Part shown: piece by piece, positions 8,615 to 17,746 of the stretch
Layout of the letters: every line of letters begins with the position of its first letter
Numbering within the stretch: the first letter of the stretch is position 1
Assembly: GCA_045648175.1 (NCBI GenBank)
Contig: JAZRNN010000013.1
Location: 1 to 64,000, forward strand
DNA from: SIG440 sp045648175
GTDB lineage: Bacteria > Bacillota > Clostridia > Monoglobales > Monoglobaceae
DNA length: 64,000 nucleotides
Direction of reading: 5' to 3'
Made by a program: the position numbers and the translations under genes
Notes under the pieces: model-generated
The model's database searches: none
What the model saw: the letters and a program-made list of their open reading frames with translations, nothing else
Told to the model about the DNA's origin: nothing

Positions 8615-9847
8615 ATGTATATTATAAGAAACATTGAAAAGACAGTAAATTATGAGAAAAGCGTCAAAGAACTTTTCAAGGAATTGGTATCGGATGAGTT
8701 GTATGATATGTGGGCAGACACTTTTGAAATAGAATGTGTGGATGAAAATAAAGTTATAATTACATACGGCGGTATACAAAATATTAAAACTTTTAAAAAA
8801 GAGTGCAAGGAAACACTTATCTCCTGCATCCATTCGGTTATGGGTGTAGGAATGAGAATAAAAGTGACTAAAAAAAATAGCTATAATAATTTAAGCACTA
8901 AAACAAAAAAGAATATTAAGGCTGTAAATTTCTTTGTTATCGGTATGATTTTTGTTTGCATTGCAACGTCCATTATTGTTGTTATGTGCAGTTATATCGG
9001 TAATAGAAATTTCAGAGAATCTTTTTACAGTACAAGCAGTATTAAGGTTGACAGCCGTGTGCGTGTTATACAGTTATCAGATTTACATGGCTCATCCTAT
9101 GGCGAAAACAACAAAAAGCTTTTGGAAAGAGTTGAAGCTTTGATGCCAGATATAATAATCTGTACCGGCGATATCGTAGATTCCGCTAAAGATGATGCAG
9201 ATTATGCAGTGGCTTTAGCGGGAGAGCTTTCCAAGATAGCGCCTTCATACTATGTGTATGGAAATAACGAGGTAGAAAGTATTTATGATTTTCCGCTTAA
9301 TGAAAAAGAACTGGACAAGAAATTTGGTTTTAACCAAGATAACCGTGATGAAACAGTGCTTTTAAAACTGGAAGATTCTTTTGAACAAAAGCTTGAAACC
9401 GCGGGGATAAACGTTTTAAAAAATGAAAAAGACACAATAAAAGTAAAAACTATGACCGTTGATATATATGGTGTTTTAACCTCAAACCCGTCATCTTTCT
9501 GGTCATATTCAGAAAAAGCTTTTGCAGATTATATCTATGAAAATACAGATAATCTTAAAATCACAGCAGTTCATGAACCTTTTATTTTTGAAGAATTCTC
9601 GCCTGAGTTTTGGGGAGATTTAATGGTTTCAGGACATACACACGGAGGCGTTGTGCGAGTTCCAATACTTGGTCCTTTGTTCACACACGAGGGGGGCTTG
9701 TTTCCTGAACGAAAAGGCGATTTTGTCTATGGTAGATACGATACTGCAGGTAAGCCTTTGATAGTAAGTTCGGGTCTTGAAAATTCAAATGTGTTTCGCA
9801 TAAACAATCAGCCTGAACTGGTTATTATTGATATTAACAAATTTTAA
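8615..9847 (+). CDS. Membrane-anchored metallophosphoesterase with a DnaA-N-like N-terminal domain
   Basis: A 410-residue protein in three parts. Residues ~5-85 form a small alpha/beta domain whose spacing (KELFKELVSDELYDMW, then DENKVIITY and a helix) resembles the DnaA N-terminal interaction domain; this is my pattern match only. Residues ~105-129 are one membrane helix. Residues ~148-410 are a calcineurin-like phosphoesterase with all metal motifs: SDLHG (D156, H158), TGDIVD, YGNNEVE, VHEPF and SGHTHGG, as in YkuE/LpxH relatives. Topology would place the esterase outside and the small domain in the cytoplasm. It could cleave a lipid-linked or cyclic phosphate substrate. Start ATG 8615 has AAAGG ahead; an earlier TTG would overlap the GT4 gene. 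Confidence 0.75.
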   Translation: MYIIRNIEKTVNYEKSVKELFKELVSDELYDMWADTFEIECVDENKVIITYGGIQNIKTFKKECKETLISCIHSVMGVGMRIKVTKKNSYNNLSTKTKKNIKAVNFFVIGMIFVCIATSIIVVMCSYIGNRNFRESFYSTSSIKVDSRVRVIQLSDLHGSSYGENNKKLLERVEALMPDIIICTGDIVDSAKDDADYAVALAGELSKIAPSYYVYGNNEVESIYDFPLNEKELDKKFGFNQDNRDETVLLKLEDSFEQKLETAGINVLKNEKDTIKVKTMTVDIYGVLTSNPSSFWSYSEKAFADYIYENTDNLKITAVHEPFIFEEFSPEFWGDLMVSGHTHGGVVRVPILGPLFTHEGGLFPERKGDFVYGRYDTAGKPLIVSSGLENSNVFRINNQPELVIIDINKF

Positions 9848-9867
9848 TGTTGGGAGGGAGATGGAAT

Positions 9868-11223
9868 ATGTTTACTGATATACTTCAAAAATTAATTATT
9901 TTAATTGTCGGAGTGTTGTTTATATCATCAGCGTCAATGATATTTTTTCGTTTGAAAAATGTAAGTCATACAGAACGTACACAGATTTTGAAGACTGCAG
10001 AATATTTTAATGCATGGATAATCCTTGTATGCTTTATTACAACTATGCTGTATGGAATTTTTAATCATTTTGAACTTAAAAAATCTGTTCACGCAATCGT
10101 ATCGCTTAATTATTCTGAAGCATCACAGGCGCTCAATTCCAACGGCACAAGATATAATATGGCGGAAATTATCAGCGATGAGGTTGTTGAAAAAGCCATA
10201 AAAAAAGGTGCGCTAGAAGATGTAACCGTAAAACAGCTTAAAAACTGTCTTGTTGTTTACCCTTGTGTGCAGGGTGGTGTTGGCGAAGAATCGCAGTATC
10301 ATATTTCAACTGAGTTTGCAGTGGAGTATCATGCATCCAAAGATACAGCACACCTTGACTCTGACAATGTTATCAACCTGATAACTTCCGCATATAAGGA
10401 ATACTACATAAATAAATATACCGATAATTTTAAGATGGATTCCGAAAAACCGGATTTTGCCCAGATGGAATATATGGATATCGTTTCGTATTTTGATAAG
10501 GAAACACAGTCTATTCTTAATTATCTATATGGTATGGCAGGAAAAAATCCAAGCTTTGTTACCGAGAGCGGAAGCACATTTAACTCTATTGCGGGAAAGG
10601 TGCATCAGTTTAAAGAAACACAGATAAACCAGAATCTAAGGTCTCTTATTCTGCAAAATGGAATTGTAAGAGATAGAGACGAATATGTTGACAGACTTTC
10701 ATATCAAAATAAAAATATTGATTTTGACCGCCAGAAAAATGATGTATCCTATAAGCTGTGCAATGAGGCGGTTGATATGTACAGTGAGGAAATGACTCGT
10801 GTAGTACTTGTTCCTACCTGGGATCAGGCGGGTAAGTACTATATGGGTAGAACGAAAGTCGGCGTTGATGAATTATCTGTTATGGCTACAAACTTTAGTA
10901 ATTATGTGGCTTCCAACGAAAAAGAAATTATGGATAACAACCTGATAATAAATAAGATTTCTTCAAACAATCCAAATGAAACGATTTCTTCCTCGGCAGA
11001 TGCACTTATAGAATCTATTTATGGAAGTATCAAAGCATTTGAAAAAGAAGCGATAACTGCCGGCAGAGAGTATTCCCGTCACAGAATGAATCAATGCATA
11101 GCGGTAAGCATTTATGGAATTTCACTTATAAGTGAACTTAAGACTTTGGTAGTGTTTGCAGCTTTTGCGTATATATCGCTTGTGCTTTATCAAATTTCAA
11201 AGAAATTTCCTAAAAAGGCATAA
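9868..11223 (+). CDS. Wzz-like membrane protein, probable chain-length/co-polymerase partner
   Basis: A 451-residue protein with two N-terminal membrane helices (about residues 5-25 and 45-63), a long outer region and one C-terminal helix (about 420-441). The outer region after the second helix (HAIVSLNYSEASQALNSNG, then a helix pair with AYKEYYINKY) follows the layout of Wzz/polysaccharide co-polymerase domains: a beta segment, then coiled-coil-like helices. It resembles the next gene's N-terminal part, so the two may be paralogous partners. Start ATG 9868 lies 9 bases after GGGAGGG (9852-9858); the earlier in-frame ATG 9847 precedes that site. I do not recognise an exact family. Confidence 0.6.
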   Translation: MFTDILQKLIILIVGVLFISSASMIFFRLKNVSHTERTQILKTAEYFNAWIILVCFITTMLYGIFNHFELKKSVHAIVSLNYSEASQALNSNGTRYNMAEIISDEVVEKAIKKGALEDVTVKQLKNCLVVYPCVQGGVGEESQYHISTEFAVEYHASKDTAHLDSDNVINLITSAYKEYYINKYTDNFKMDSEKPDFAQMEYMDIVSYFDKETQSILNYLYGMAGKNPSFVTESGSTFNSIAGKVHQFKETQINQNLRSLILQNGIVRDRDEYVDRLSYQNKNIDFDRQKNDVSYKLCNEAVDMYSEEMTRVVLVPTWDQAGKYYMGRTKVGVDELSVMATNFSNYVASNEKEIMDNNLIINKISSNNPNETISSSADALIESIYGSIKAFEKEAITAGREYSRHRMNQCIAVSIYGISLISELKTLVVFAAFAYISLVLYQISKKFPKKA

Positions 11224-11235
11224 AGGAGGATGGCA

Positions 11236-13101
11236 ATGAAAAATTTTCAAATTATAAGATATTTAAAAAAGCTTTTGCCGTTCATTGTAGTTTTTTGCCT
11301 ATTAGCAACCTATGCGGTTTATTTTAAGCTTTCGGCGTCTAATTCTTATATAGCATCAGAGGTTATTCATTATAATGACGCACAGGCAGAACAAGGCCTT
11401 GCTCCTACCGGAGACAAGCTTGATGTAAACGAAATTAAATCCTCTGCCGTAATGTCAAGAGTTGTTGATAAAATGGGACTTACAGGTATTTATTCTGTTG
11501 ACAGTCTTATATCAAGAATTGATATAACACCCATTGAGGATGCAGATAAGGTAGCACAAAAAGATGCAAAGCTTGAGGAAGGCGAAGAATACATATATGA
11601 ACCAAGCACGTTTATAGTTTCTTTTGCGGCAACAAGCGGTGAAGGCCCCGACTTTGCAAGAACGGTTCTTGATGAAATACTGGATGTGTATTTTGAACAG
11701 TTCAGTCAAAAGTATGTAAATGTTGCTCCTGCAAATAATACTATCGAGAACATCAACAAAAATGATTATGATTACATTGAAATGATGGAACTTATTGATA
11801 CAAGTATAGACAATACTCTTACTACTTTGTATCAGCGAATGGAACAAAACAATTATTACAGATCAACCGAGACAGGTGTATCGTTTGCTGAACTTGCGGA
11901 TGATTTTGACTATTTAAGACAAGTTAATGTTTCATCCCTTTTCTCCAAAATTTATAAATATCAAATTACAAAAAATAAATCTGTGCTTGTTTCAGACTAC
12001 ACAACAAGAATAGACAACAACAACATTTCTAACGAAAAGGATGAAAGTCTTGTTGAAGATGTTGTTACAGTAATCGATGCTTATGTTAAGAAGATGAGAG
12101 AGTCGGGAAATACAAATATCAGCTACGAATACATTCTTGATAATCTTCATGAGAGAAATGTTCAGGATTATGTCGGAGACCAGACTGTAACTTATGATGA
12201 ATTGATTTACAGCTGGAGAGACTGTAATGAAAGCAAAAAACACGCAATTATTGACTCTGCATACTGCAACTATATTTTAGACACATTTACATCTTGTACG
12301 GGTGGTTGCGGTGGCGCTTGTGCCTCATCTGGTTTGACTTGCTCAGAGCATTGCGATGAGCAATATACAGCCGTAAAAGAAGGTGTAGAGAAAGAAATCG
12401 ACACACTGCTCAGCAAACTGACTGCTCTTTACGATACTACAATGAAAACCAATAATGAGTACAACAAGTACCTTGGAGCAAGCTACATTTCAGTATTGTC
12501 ATCGGCATCTGTAAGAGAAAGTGTTGATGTAATGCTTTATACGGCCATTGCTTTCTTCTTCCTTATGATTCTTTGCTGTGGCAGTGCAATTGTTTTAGGA
12601 AGAACGGGAGATATAATAAACTACATTTTCTATACCGACCATCTTACCGAATTTAATAACAGAGCATATCTTGATAAATACTTAAAATCCAAGGATAAAA
12701 AGCTTCTTGATGACGGTGTTGTATATTGCATAGTTGATATATCAAATTTGGTGCATATTAATACCGAGTATTCAAGGGATGTTGGTGACGAAATTATTAA
12801 GATGTTCACAAACTACATAAAAGAATCCTTCGGTAAATCAAAGACAGAGTATATATATAACGGGAATGGCAGCTATGTAATGCTGACAAAAGAATCGGAT
12901 TATATAACTGTTGAAGATATAATGAGACTCTTTAGACTCAGGCTTGATGAAAGAGAAGAACACAAAAATGTTGTTATTGAGTATAAAATTGGTATTTCCG
13001 AGACCTTTAAGGAAAACAAAACAGCAAGGAAGTTACTTTCGGAAGCAATTAAAAACAAAAAGAACTATACTTCAGATTTAAAAGAACAGAGTTCGTTGTA
13101 A
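11236..13101 (+). CDS. Wzz-like co-polymerase fused to a degenerate GGDEF domain
   Basis: A 621-residue protein. It has a membrane helix at ~13-30, then a Wzz-like outer domain (SYIASEVIHYNDAQAEQGL, LDVNEIKSSAVMSRVV). A cysteine-rich insert lies at ~351-375 (seven Cys within about 30 residues including its flank). A second helix follows at ~431-455 and a cytoplasmic GGDEF-like domain from ~465. That domain keeps the opening DHLTEFNNRAYL and the DISNLVHINTEYSRDVGDE region, but the active site reads YNGNGSYVML instead of GGDEF, so it cannot make c-di-GMP and may bind it or GTP. Start ATG 11236 is 6 bases after AGGAGG; the ATG at 11230 overlaps that site. It probably ties EPS chain length to nucleotide signalling. 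Confidence 0.75.
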   Translation: MKNFQIIRYLKKLLPFIVVFCLLATYAVYFKLSASNSYIASEVIHYNDAQAEQGLAPTGDKLDVNEIKSSAVMSRVVDKMGLTGIYSVDSLISRIDITPIEDADKVAQKDAKLEEGEEYIYEPSTFIVSFAATSGEGPDFARTVLDEILDVYFEQFSQKYVNVAPANNTIENINKNDYDYIEMMELIDTSIDNTLTTLYQRMEQNNYYRSTETGVSFAELADDFDYLRQVNVSSLFSKIYKYQITKNKSVLVSDYTTRIDNNNISNEKDESLVEDVVTVIDAYVKKMRESGNTNISYEYILDNLHERNVQDYVGDQTVTYDELIYSWRDCNESKKHAIIDSAYCNYILDTFTSCTGGCGGACASSGLTCSEHCDEQYTAVKEGVEKEIDTLLSKLTALYDTTMKTNNEYNKYLGASYISVLSSASVRESVDVMLYTAIAFFFLMILCCGSAIVLGRTGDIINYIFYTDHLTEFNNRAYLDKYLKSKDKKLLDDGVVYCIVDISNLVHINTEYSRDVGDEIIKMFTNYIKESFGKSKTEYIYNGNGSYVMLTKESDYITVEDIMRLFRLRLDEREEHKNVVIEYKIGISETFKENKTARKLLSEAIKNKKNYTSDLKEQSSL

Positions 13102-13134
13102 GCGATTGCTGCAAAAGAAAGGAGAGCATGTGGC

Positions 13135-14439
13135 GTGGAAAATAAAATTCTTGAAAAAGCAAAAGACTTTTATTTTATGGTTGTAGCTGTAATGATGTAT
13201 TATTTCCTCAATGAATACATTGATTTAGGTCTGCACGTTACATACCGTCACGCATTTGCTCTTGTGCTGTTTGGTTCGGCAACACTTATGTTTCTTTATA
13301 AACCTAATATCGCGAGAGGATTTACTGCGTTTAAAGACTCATGTATTTACAGCATTCCTCTTTTAGTTACTACAATAGTCTCTCTGTTTATATGGTTTAT
13401 GGGGACTGTGGATATCAGTGTTATATCAAGAGGACTTTCAAGTTCATTTGTGTATGCAAATATGCTTTCGTTTGCTTTGGGAGCAGGAGCATTATTATAC
13501 ATTTTTGGCAGAAAAGGCATATGGTATAACCTTATAGCGATTTTAATTGCAAATATTTTGATGATAGCAACAGTTATCGCTCAGAACGGACTTGGTAATT
13601 ACTTATCTGAATTTATAACCTTAGTTATTACCTTTGCAGATGTAACAGGAGACATTATTGTTCAGGCTGAAATTCACGAGCTTGCATTCTGTCTTGGTGC
13701 ATACCTGATTTATATGCTTTATAAACCAAAGAAAAGCATTATATATTTTATATTACTTTTCTTGAGCCTTTTCTGCTTTATGTCAGCATTTAAGAGAATT
13801 GCGATAATTGCAATAGCGCTGTCACTTGCGTTTGGTTATCTATTAAAATTTATTTCAAGGTACAACCCAAAAACGGCAAGCCGACTTGTGATATTCTTTA
13901 CATTTATTGTAATTATTCTGCTTGTTGGCTATGTTGCGCTTATAAAAATGGATGCTTTTGAACTGCTTGAAAAGGCAGGAATAAATACAAGCGGACGTGT
14001 GGAAATTTATAATGCGGTAGATAAGTTTTATGAATTTAGCCCTGCTTTTTTGGGGAATGGAATTGGATTTTTAACCTATCAGCTGAACGCATTTATGAAG
14101 GTTGGCGTTGCTTCTGTCCATAATGATTTTCTTCAGCACTTCATAGATTTGGGATTTTGGGGTTATATTATATGGCTTGTGTCAATGACTTTAGTCAGAG
14201 TGTGGTATTTTGGAAGAAAAGGAAATGTCGAAAATGCTATCATTACATTTATACTAACCCTTTACCTGATAATCGTGTCAACCACAGATAATACTATGAA
14301 CTATCCGTTGCTTACGGGAGTTCTCGCAATGCTGATGATGGGAAATTCCTTTGATGAAAATGTGTGTCAAAGTGAATTGAAAATGTTTGGCTGTATATCA
14401 AAGGCTAATCAAAAAGAGGAAAGTGAAACACTATTATGA
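13135..14439 (+). CDS. O-antigen ligase/Wzy-like polysaccharide polymerase
   Basis: A 434-residue membrane protein with about 11 helices. A large outer loop near residues 283-325 holds GRVEIYNAVDKFYEFSPAF, LGNGIGF and VASVHNDFLQHFIDLG, the pattern of the Wzy_C/O-antigen ligase family (the VHNDFLQ histidine is typical). It should join flipped repeat units into polymer outside the membrane, together with the two Wzz-like proteins just upstream. Start GTG 13135 follows AAAGGAGA (13118-13125). Its stop overlaps the next ATG by four bases (ATGA). Polymerase is preferred over ligase because this is a Gram-positive EPS locus. Confidence 0.82.
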   Translation: MENKILEKAKDFYFMVVAVMMYYFLNEYIDLGLHVTYRHAFALVLFGSATLMFLYKPNIARGFTAFKDSCIYSIPLLVTTIVSLFIWFMGTVDISVISRGLSSSFVYANMLSFALGAGALLYIFGRKGIWYNLIAILIANILMIATVIAQNGLGNYLSEFITLVITFADVTGDIIVQAEIHELAFCLGAYLIYMLYKPKKSIIYFILLFLSLFCFMSAFKRIAIIAIALSLAFGYLLKFISRYNPKTASRLVIFFTFIVIILLVGYVALIKMDAFELLEKAGINTSGRVEIYNAVDKFYEFSPAFLGNGIGFLTYQLNAFMKVGVASVHNDFLQHFIDLGFWGYIIWLVSMTLVRVWYFGRKGNVENAIITFILTLYLIIVSTTDNTMNYPLLTGVLAMLMMGNSFDENVCQSELKMFGCISKANQKEESETLL

Positions 14440-15644
14440 AAATTTTAATGGTAAATAAATTTCTGTACCCTCGTGGCGGAAGTGAAAGTTATATGCTGTA
14501 TCTTGCAGAGCATCTTAAAAAGATAGGTCACGAAGTAGAGTTTTTTGGTATGTATGATAAAAATAATACTGTCGGAAACTCTAAAGGATTATATACTCAA
14601 AACATGGACTTTCACTCAAAAGGTATAGCCAGATTTTTCTATCCGTTTAAGATAATATATTCCTTTGAAGCGAAAAAGAAAATTATGCAGGTAATAGACG
14701 ATTTTAAGCCGGATATAGTTCATATGAACAATATAAACTTTCAGCTTACACCATCCATAATTTATGGCATAAAGAAAAAGAAAATTCCGCTTGTTCAGAC
14801 TGTGCATGATTATCAAATGATTTGTCCGAATCATCTTCTTTATAACTTTGACAAAAACATTCCTTGCGAAAAGTGTGTTAATGGCTCACATATTAACTGT
14901 ATTAAGAATAAGTGTATTCATGCATCAAAAATTAAAAGTATTATAGGTGCTATAGAAGCGAAACTGTATTCTCTGCTTAAAACATACAAAAAGGTTGATC
15001 TGTTCGTTTGTCCAAGCAATTTCCTTGAAAACAAGCTTTTGTCGGCAAGGGAATTTTACAAAGGTAAAACCAAAACAATACATAATTTTATAAACAAAGA
15101 AAGGTTTGCAGAAAACAGCCAAAAGACAGATTCCTATATAGTTTTTGTAGGACGGCTTTCTAAAGAAAAAGGTATTGAAAATATAGCAGAGGCTGCAAGA
15201 CTTCTTCCAGATTATAATTTTGTGGTGGCTGGAAGCGGACCTGATGAAGATATACTTAAAGATATTCCCAATATAAAGCTTGCGGGTTTTCTTAACGGGA
15301 ATGAGCTTACAGAACTTATGGGAAATGCAAAAGTTCTTCTGTTGCCTTCTGTATGCTATGAAAACTGTCCGCTTTCAATACTTGAAGCACATTGTATGGG
15401 GGTTCCGGTTGTCACAATGAACAGCGGTGGAATGGCTGAACTTGTAAAAGACGGTATTACAGGTACGCTTGTAGATGAGCCTACACCGGAAGGAATTGCA
15501 CTTAAATTAAAAGAAACCCTCGAAAATGAGGATTACTATAAGACCCTTAAAGAAAATTGCAAAAATGAAAAAGATAACGTTTTGAGCGTAGAAAACTATG
15601 CTGATATTTTAGTCTCAGAATATGAAAAAATAGTTGCGAGGTGA
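14436..15644 (+). CDS. GT4-family glycosyltransferase with cysteine cluster
   Basis: A 402-residue retaining GT-B enzyme: MVNKFLYPRGGSESYML at the N-terminus, FVGRLSKEKGIENIAEAA in the middle and PSVCYENCPLSILEAHCMG near 305-325 as the donor site with the E-x7-E pattern. Between the two halves lies CEKCVNGSHINCIKNKC (about 150-165), a four-Cys group common in a GT4 subgroup and possibly zinc-binding. It adds one sugar to the repeat unit. Translation is coupled to the polymerase gene by the ATGA overlap. Sugar specificity unknown. Confidence 0.87.
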   Translation: MKILMVNKFLYPRGGSESYMLYLAEHLKKIGHEVEFFGMYDKNNTVGNSKGLYTQNMDFHSKGIARFFYPFKIIYSFEAKKKIMQVIDDFKPDIVHMNNINFQLTPSIIYGIKKKKIPLVQTVHDYQMICPNHLLYNFDKNIPCEKCVNGSHINCIKNKCIHASKIKSIIGAIEAKLYSLLKTYKKVDLFVCPSNFLENKLLSAREFYKGKTKTIHNFINKERFAENSQKTDSYIVFVGRLSKEKGIENIAEAARLLPDYNFVVAGSGPDEDILKDIPNIKLAGFLNGNELTELMGNAKVLLLPSVCYENCPLSILEAHCMGVPVVTMNSGGMAELVKDGITGTLVDEPTPEGIALKLKETLENEDYYKTLKENCKNEKDNVLSVENYADILVSEYEKIVAR

Positions 15645-15649
15645 GAAAT

Positions 15650-16708
15650 GTGCCACAACCTAAAGTAAGTATTATCGTTCCTGTGTATAATGCGGAAAAA
15701 TATCTTGAAAGATGTATAAACTCTTTGAGAAATCAATCGCTAAAAGATATTGAGATAATTCTTGTCGATGATTCATCAACTGATTCATCGCTTGAAATGT
15801 GCAATAAAATGGCGGCAGATGATTCTCGCATAAAGGTTATTCATAAGGTGAACGAGGGTGCAGGATATGCACGTAATGCGGCACTCAGCATTGCAACTGG
15901 AGAATATATTGGCTTTGTAGATTCAGACGATTTTGTAACGCTTGATATGTTTAAAACGCTTTATGAGAAAGCAATACAATATGGCTCTGATCTTGTAATG
16001 TCAGGAGTCTTGTTTGTAGATGGAAATATGTTTAGCCAAAAGGGCGAATGCAAACGAAAAACATATTTTGATACAGATACTCATTTTGACACCGAAGAAA
16101 GTTTAAATAAACTTCGGATGGGGATTATAGGTGCTACTCCTGATGATAACGATGATAGTAAATACGGAATGAGCATCTGGAAAAATCTCTTTAAAACTGA
16201 AGTAATAAAGAAAAATAATATTACTTTTAAGTCTGAACGCGAAATGCTTTCAGAAGATGCACTTTTTATGATAGATTACATATCCTGCATAGAGAAGGCA
16301 ACCGGAATAAACCAAGCCTTTTATAATTACTGCAGAAATGAAGATTCAATTTCAAAATCATATAAAAAAGACAGATTTGAAAAAAGTCTTGTTTTTGTAA
16401 ATCAGGTTGAAGAACAATTTAAAAAAGATATTGAGCCTTGTGAATATCAAATTTATATCTACAGATTCTGGCAGGCAATGTGCAGAGTGTTATGCTCTCA
16501 AGAGATTATGTATGCCGCAGATAATAAGATTAAATATAGCGACTTGAAGAAAAGACTGAAGTCGGTGTGTACATATAGTTTGACTGTAAGAACGCTTAAA
16601 TCATACCCTATCAAAACACTACCGCTTAAACAAAGAGTGTTTGCTTATGGTATGAAGTACAGAATGTACTTTCTGTTAAAAGTACTTGTAGGATTAAGAA
16701 GCAAATAG
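15650..16708 (+). CDS. GT2-family glycosyltransferase
   Basis: A 352-residue inverting GT-A transferase: VSIIVPVYNAEKYLERC at the start, ILVDDSSTDSS, AGYARNAAL and FVDSDDFV (the metal-binding DxD near residue 90). The C-terminal ~150 residues are helical with no membrane helix, so it acts at the inner face on lipid-linked sugars. I choose GTG 15650 because GAGGTG (15638-15643) is well spaced for it and gives the usual short lead into VSIIVPVYN; GTG 15641, overlapping the previous stop, is the alternative. First of three consecutive GT2 genes. Confidence 0.85.
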   Translation: MPQPKVSIIVPVYNAEKYLERCINSLRNQSLKDIEIILVDDSSTDSSLEMCNKMAADDSRIKVIHKVNEGAGYARNAALSIATGEYIGFVDSDDFVTLDMFKTLYEKAIQYGSDLVMSGVLFVDGNMFSQKGECKRKTYFDTDTHFDTEESLNKLRMGIIGATPDDNDDSKYGMSIWKNLFKTEVIKKNNITFKSEREMLSEDALFMIDYISCIEKATGINQAFYNYCRNEDSISKSYKKDRFEKSLVFVNQVEEQFKKDIEPCEYQIYIYRFWQAMCRVLCSQEIMYAADNKIKYSDLKKRLKSVCTYSLTVRTLKSYPIKTLPLKQRVFAYGMKYRMYFLLKVLVGLRSK

Positions 16709-16718
16709 GTGATATGAT

Positions 16719-17738
16719 ATGTTTTTTTCAATAATAGTGCCTGTATATAAGGTTGAGAACTATTTATCAAATTGCATAGAGAGTGTTTTAAATCAGACCT
16801 TTTCAGATTTTGAACTTATCTTGGTTGATGATGGCTCTCCGGATAGATGTCCTGAAATTTGTGATAATTACAAGGAAAAGGATGAACGCATAAAGGTTGT
16901 TCACAAGCCAAATGGTGGACTTGCCAGTGCCCGCAGAGCAGGGATAAGGGACGCTTCGGGCGATTATGTGTTTAACCTTGATTCAGATGACCTTATTGAA
17001 ACTGACACCCTGGAATGTGCATATGAGATAATAAATAATACAAACTGTGATATGGTATCATTTTCGTACAAATGGGTTAAAAACGGTCAAACTGTAAATG
17101 TCACAAATGACGGACTTAATGAAGGGCTTTATACCGGAACTGATATAGAAAAACATATTTATCCAAGACTCCTGATGGATAAAGATATGAACCATATATC
17201 CTATTATTTGTCCGGCAAGGCAGTAAAAAGAGAACTTTTGACACCGCATCAACTGAGTGTAAGCGAAAAAATATCACTGGGCGAAGATTTATGTTGCGTT
17301 GTACCTTGCTATCTTGATGCAAAAAGTGTATACATAAGCAAAAAAGAGGCGTATTTATACACCGTAAGAGAGGACTCATTGTCCAAGGAGTTTAATACAA
17401 AGCAGATTTATCTAATAGAAGATGTTATAAATGAAATAAGAAAAAATGACTTGAAAAAAGTGGTTGATTTAGAAGAACAGATTTGCCGGTATTCTTGTTT
17501 TATGTGCTTTGCAATATTAGCATCAGCAGCAGAAGGTAATCACTTTGAAAGTATAAAACCGATTAAGAAAAATATTATAAACTCATTGCATGGTGAAAAA
17601 ATCCAACGTGCAAAGTTTGAAAATATAACACTTAAAAGCAGAATATCTATATTTTTAATGAAGAAAAAATGTTATAAGACAGCGTTTTATTTTCTTAATA
17701 TATGTAAAAATATCAGAAAAATTTTGAAGAGAGGGTGA
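16719..17738 (+). CDS. GT2-family glycosyltransferase
   Basis: A 339-residue inverting glycosyltransferase with FSIIVPVYKVENYLSNC, LVDDGSPDRCPEICDNY, NGGLASARRAGI and NLDSDDLIE, the standard GT2 set including the DSDD metal site. It is paralogous to the genes on either side but clearly diverged, as expected when each adds a different sugar. Start ATG 16719 with a GGTGATATG lead 10 bases after the previous stop. Soluble and cytoplasmic; acceptor unknown. Confidence 0.85.
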   Translation: MFFSIIVPVYKVENYLSNCIESVLNQTFSDFELILVDDGSPDRCPEICDNYKEKDERIKVVHKPNGGLASARRAGIRDASGDYVFNLDSDDLIETDTLECAYEIINNTNCDMVSFSYKWVKNGQTVNVTNDGLNEGLYTGTDIEKHIYPRLLMDKDMNHISYYLSGKAVKRELLTPHQLSVSEKISLGEDLCCVVPCYLDAKSVYISKKEAYLYTVREDSLSKEFNTKQIYLIEDVINEIRKNDLKKVVDLEEQICRYSCFMCFAILASAAEGNHFESIKPIKKNIINSLHGEKIQRAKFENITLKSRISIFLMKKKCYKTAFYFLNICKNIRKILKRG

Positions 17739-17746
17739 AACATTTT

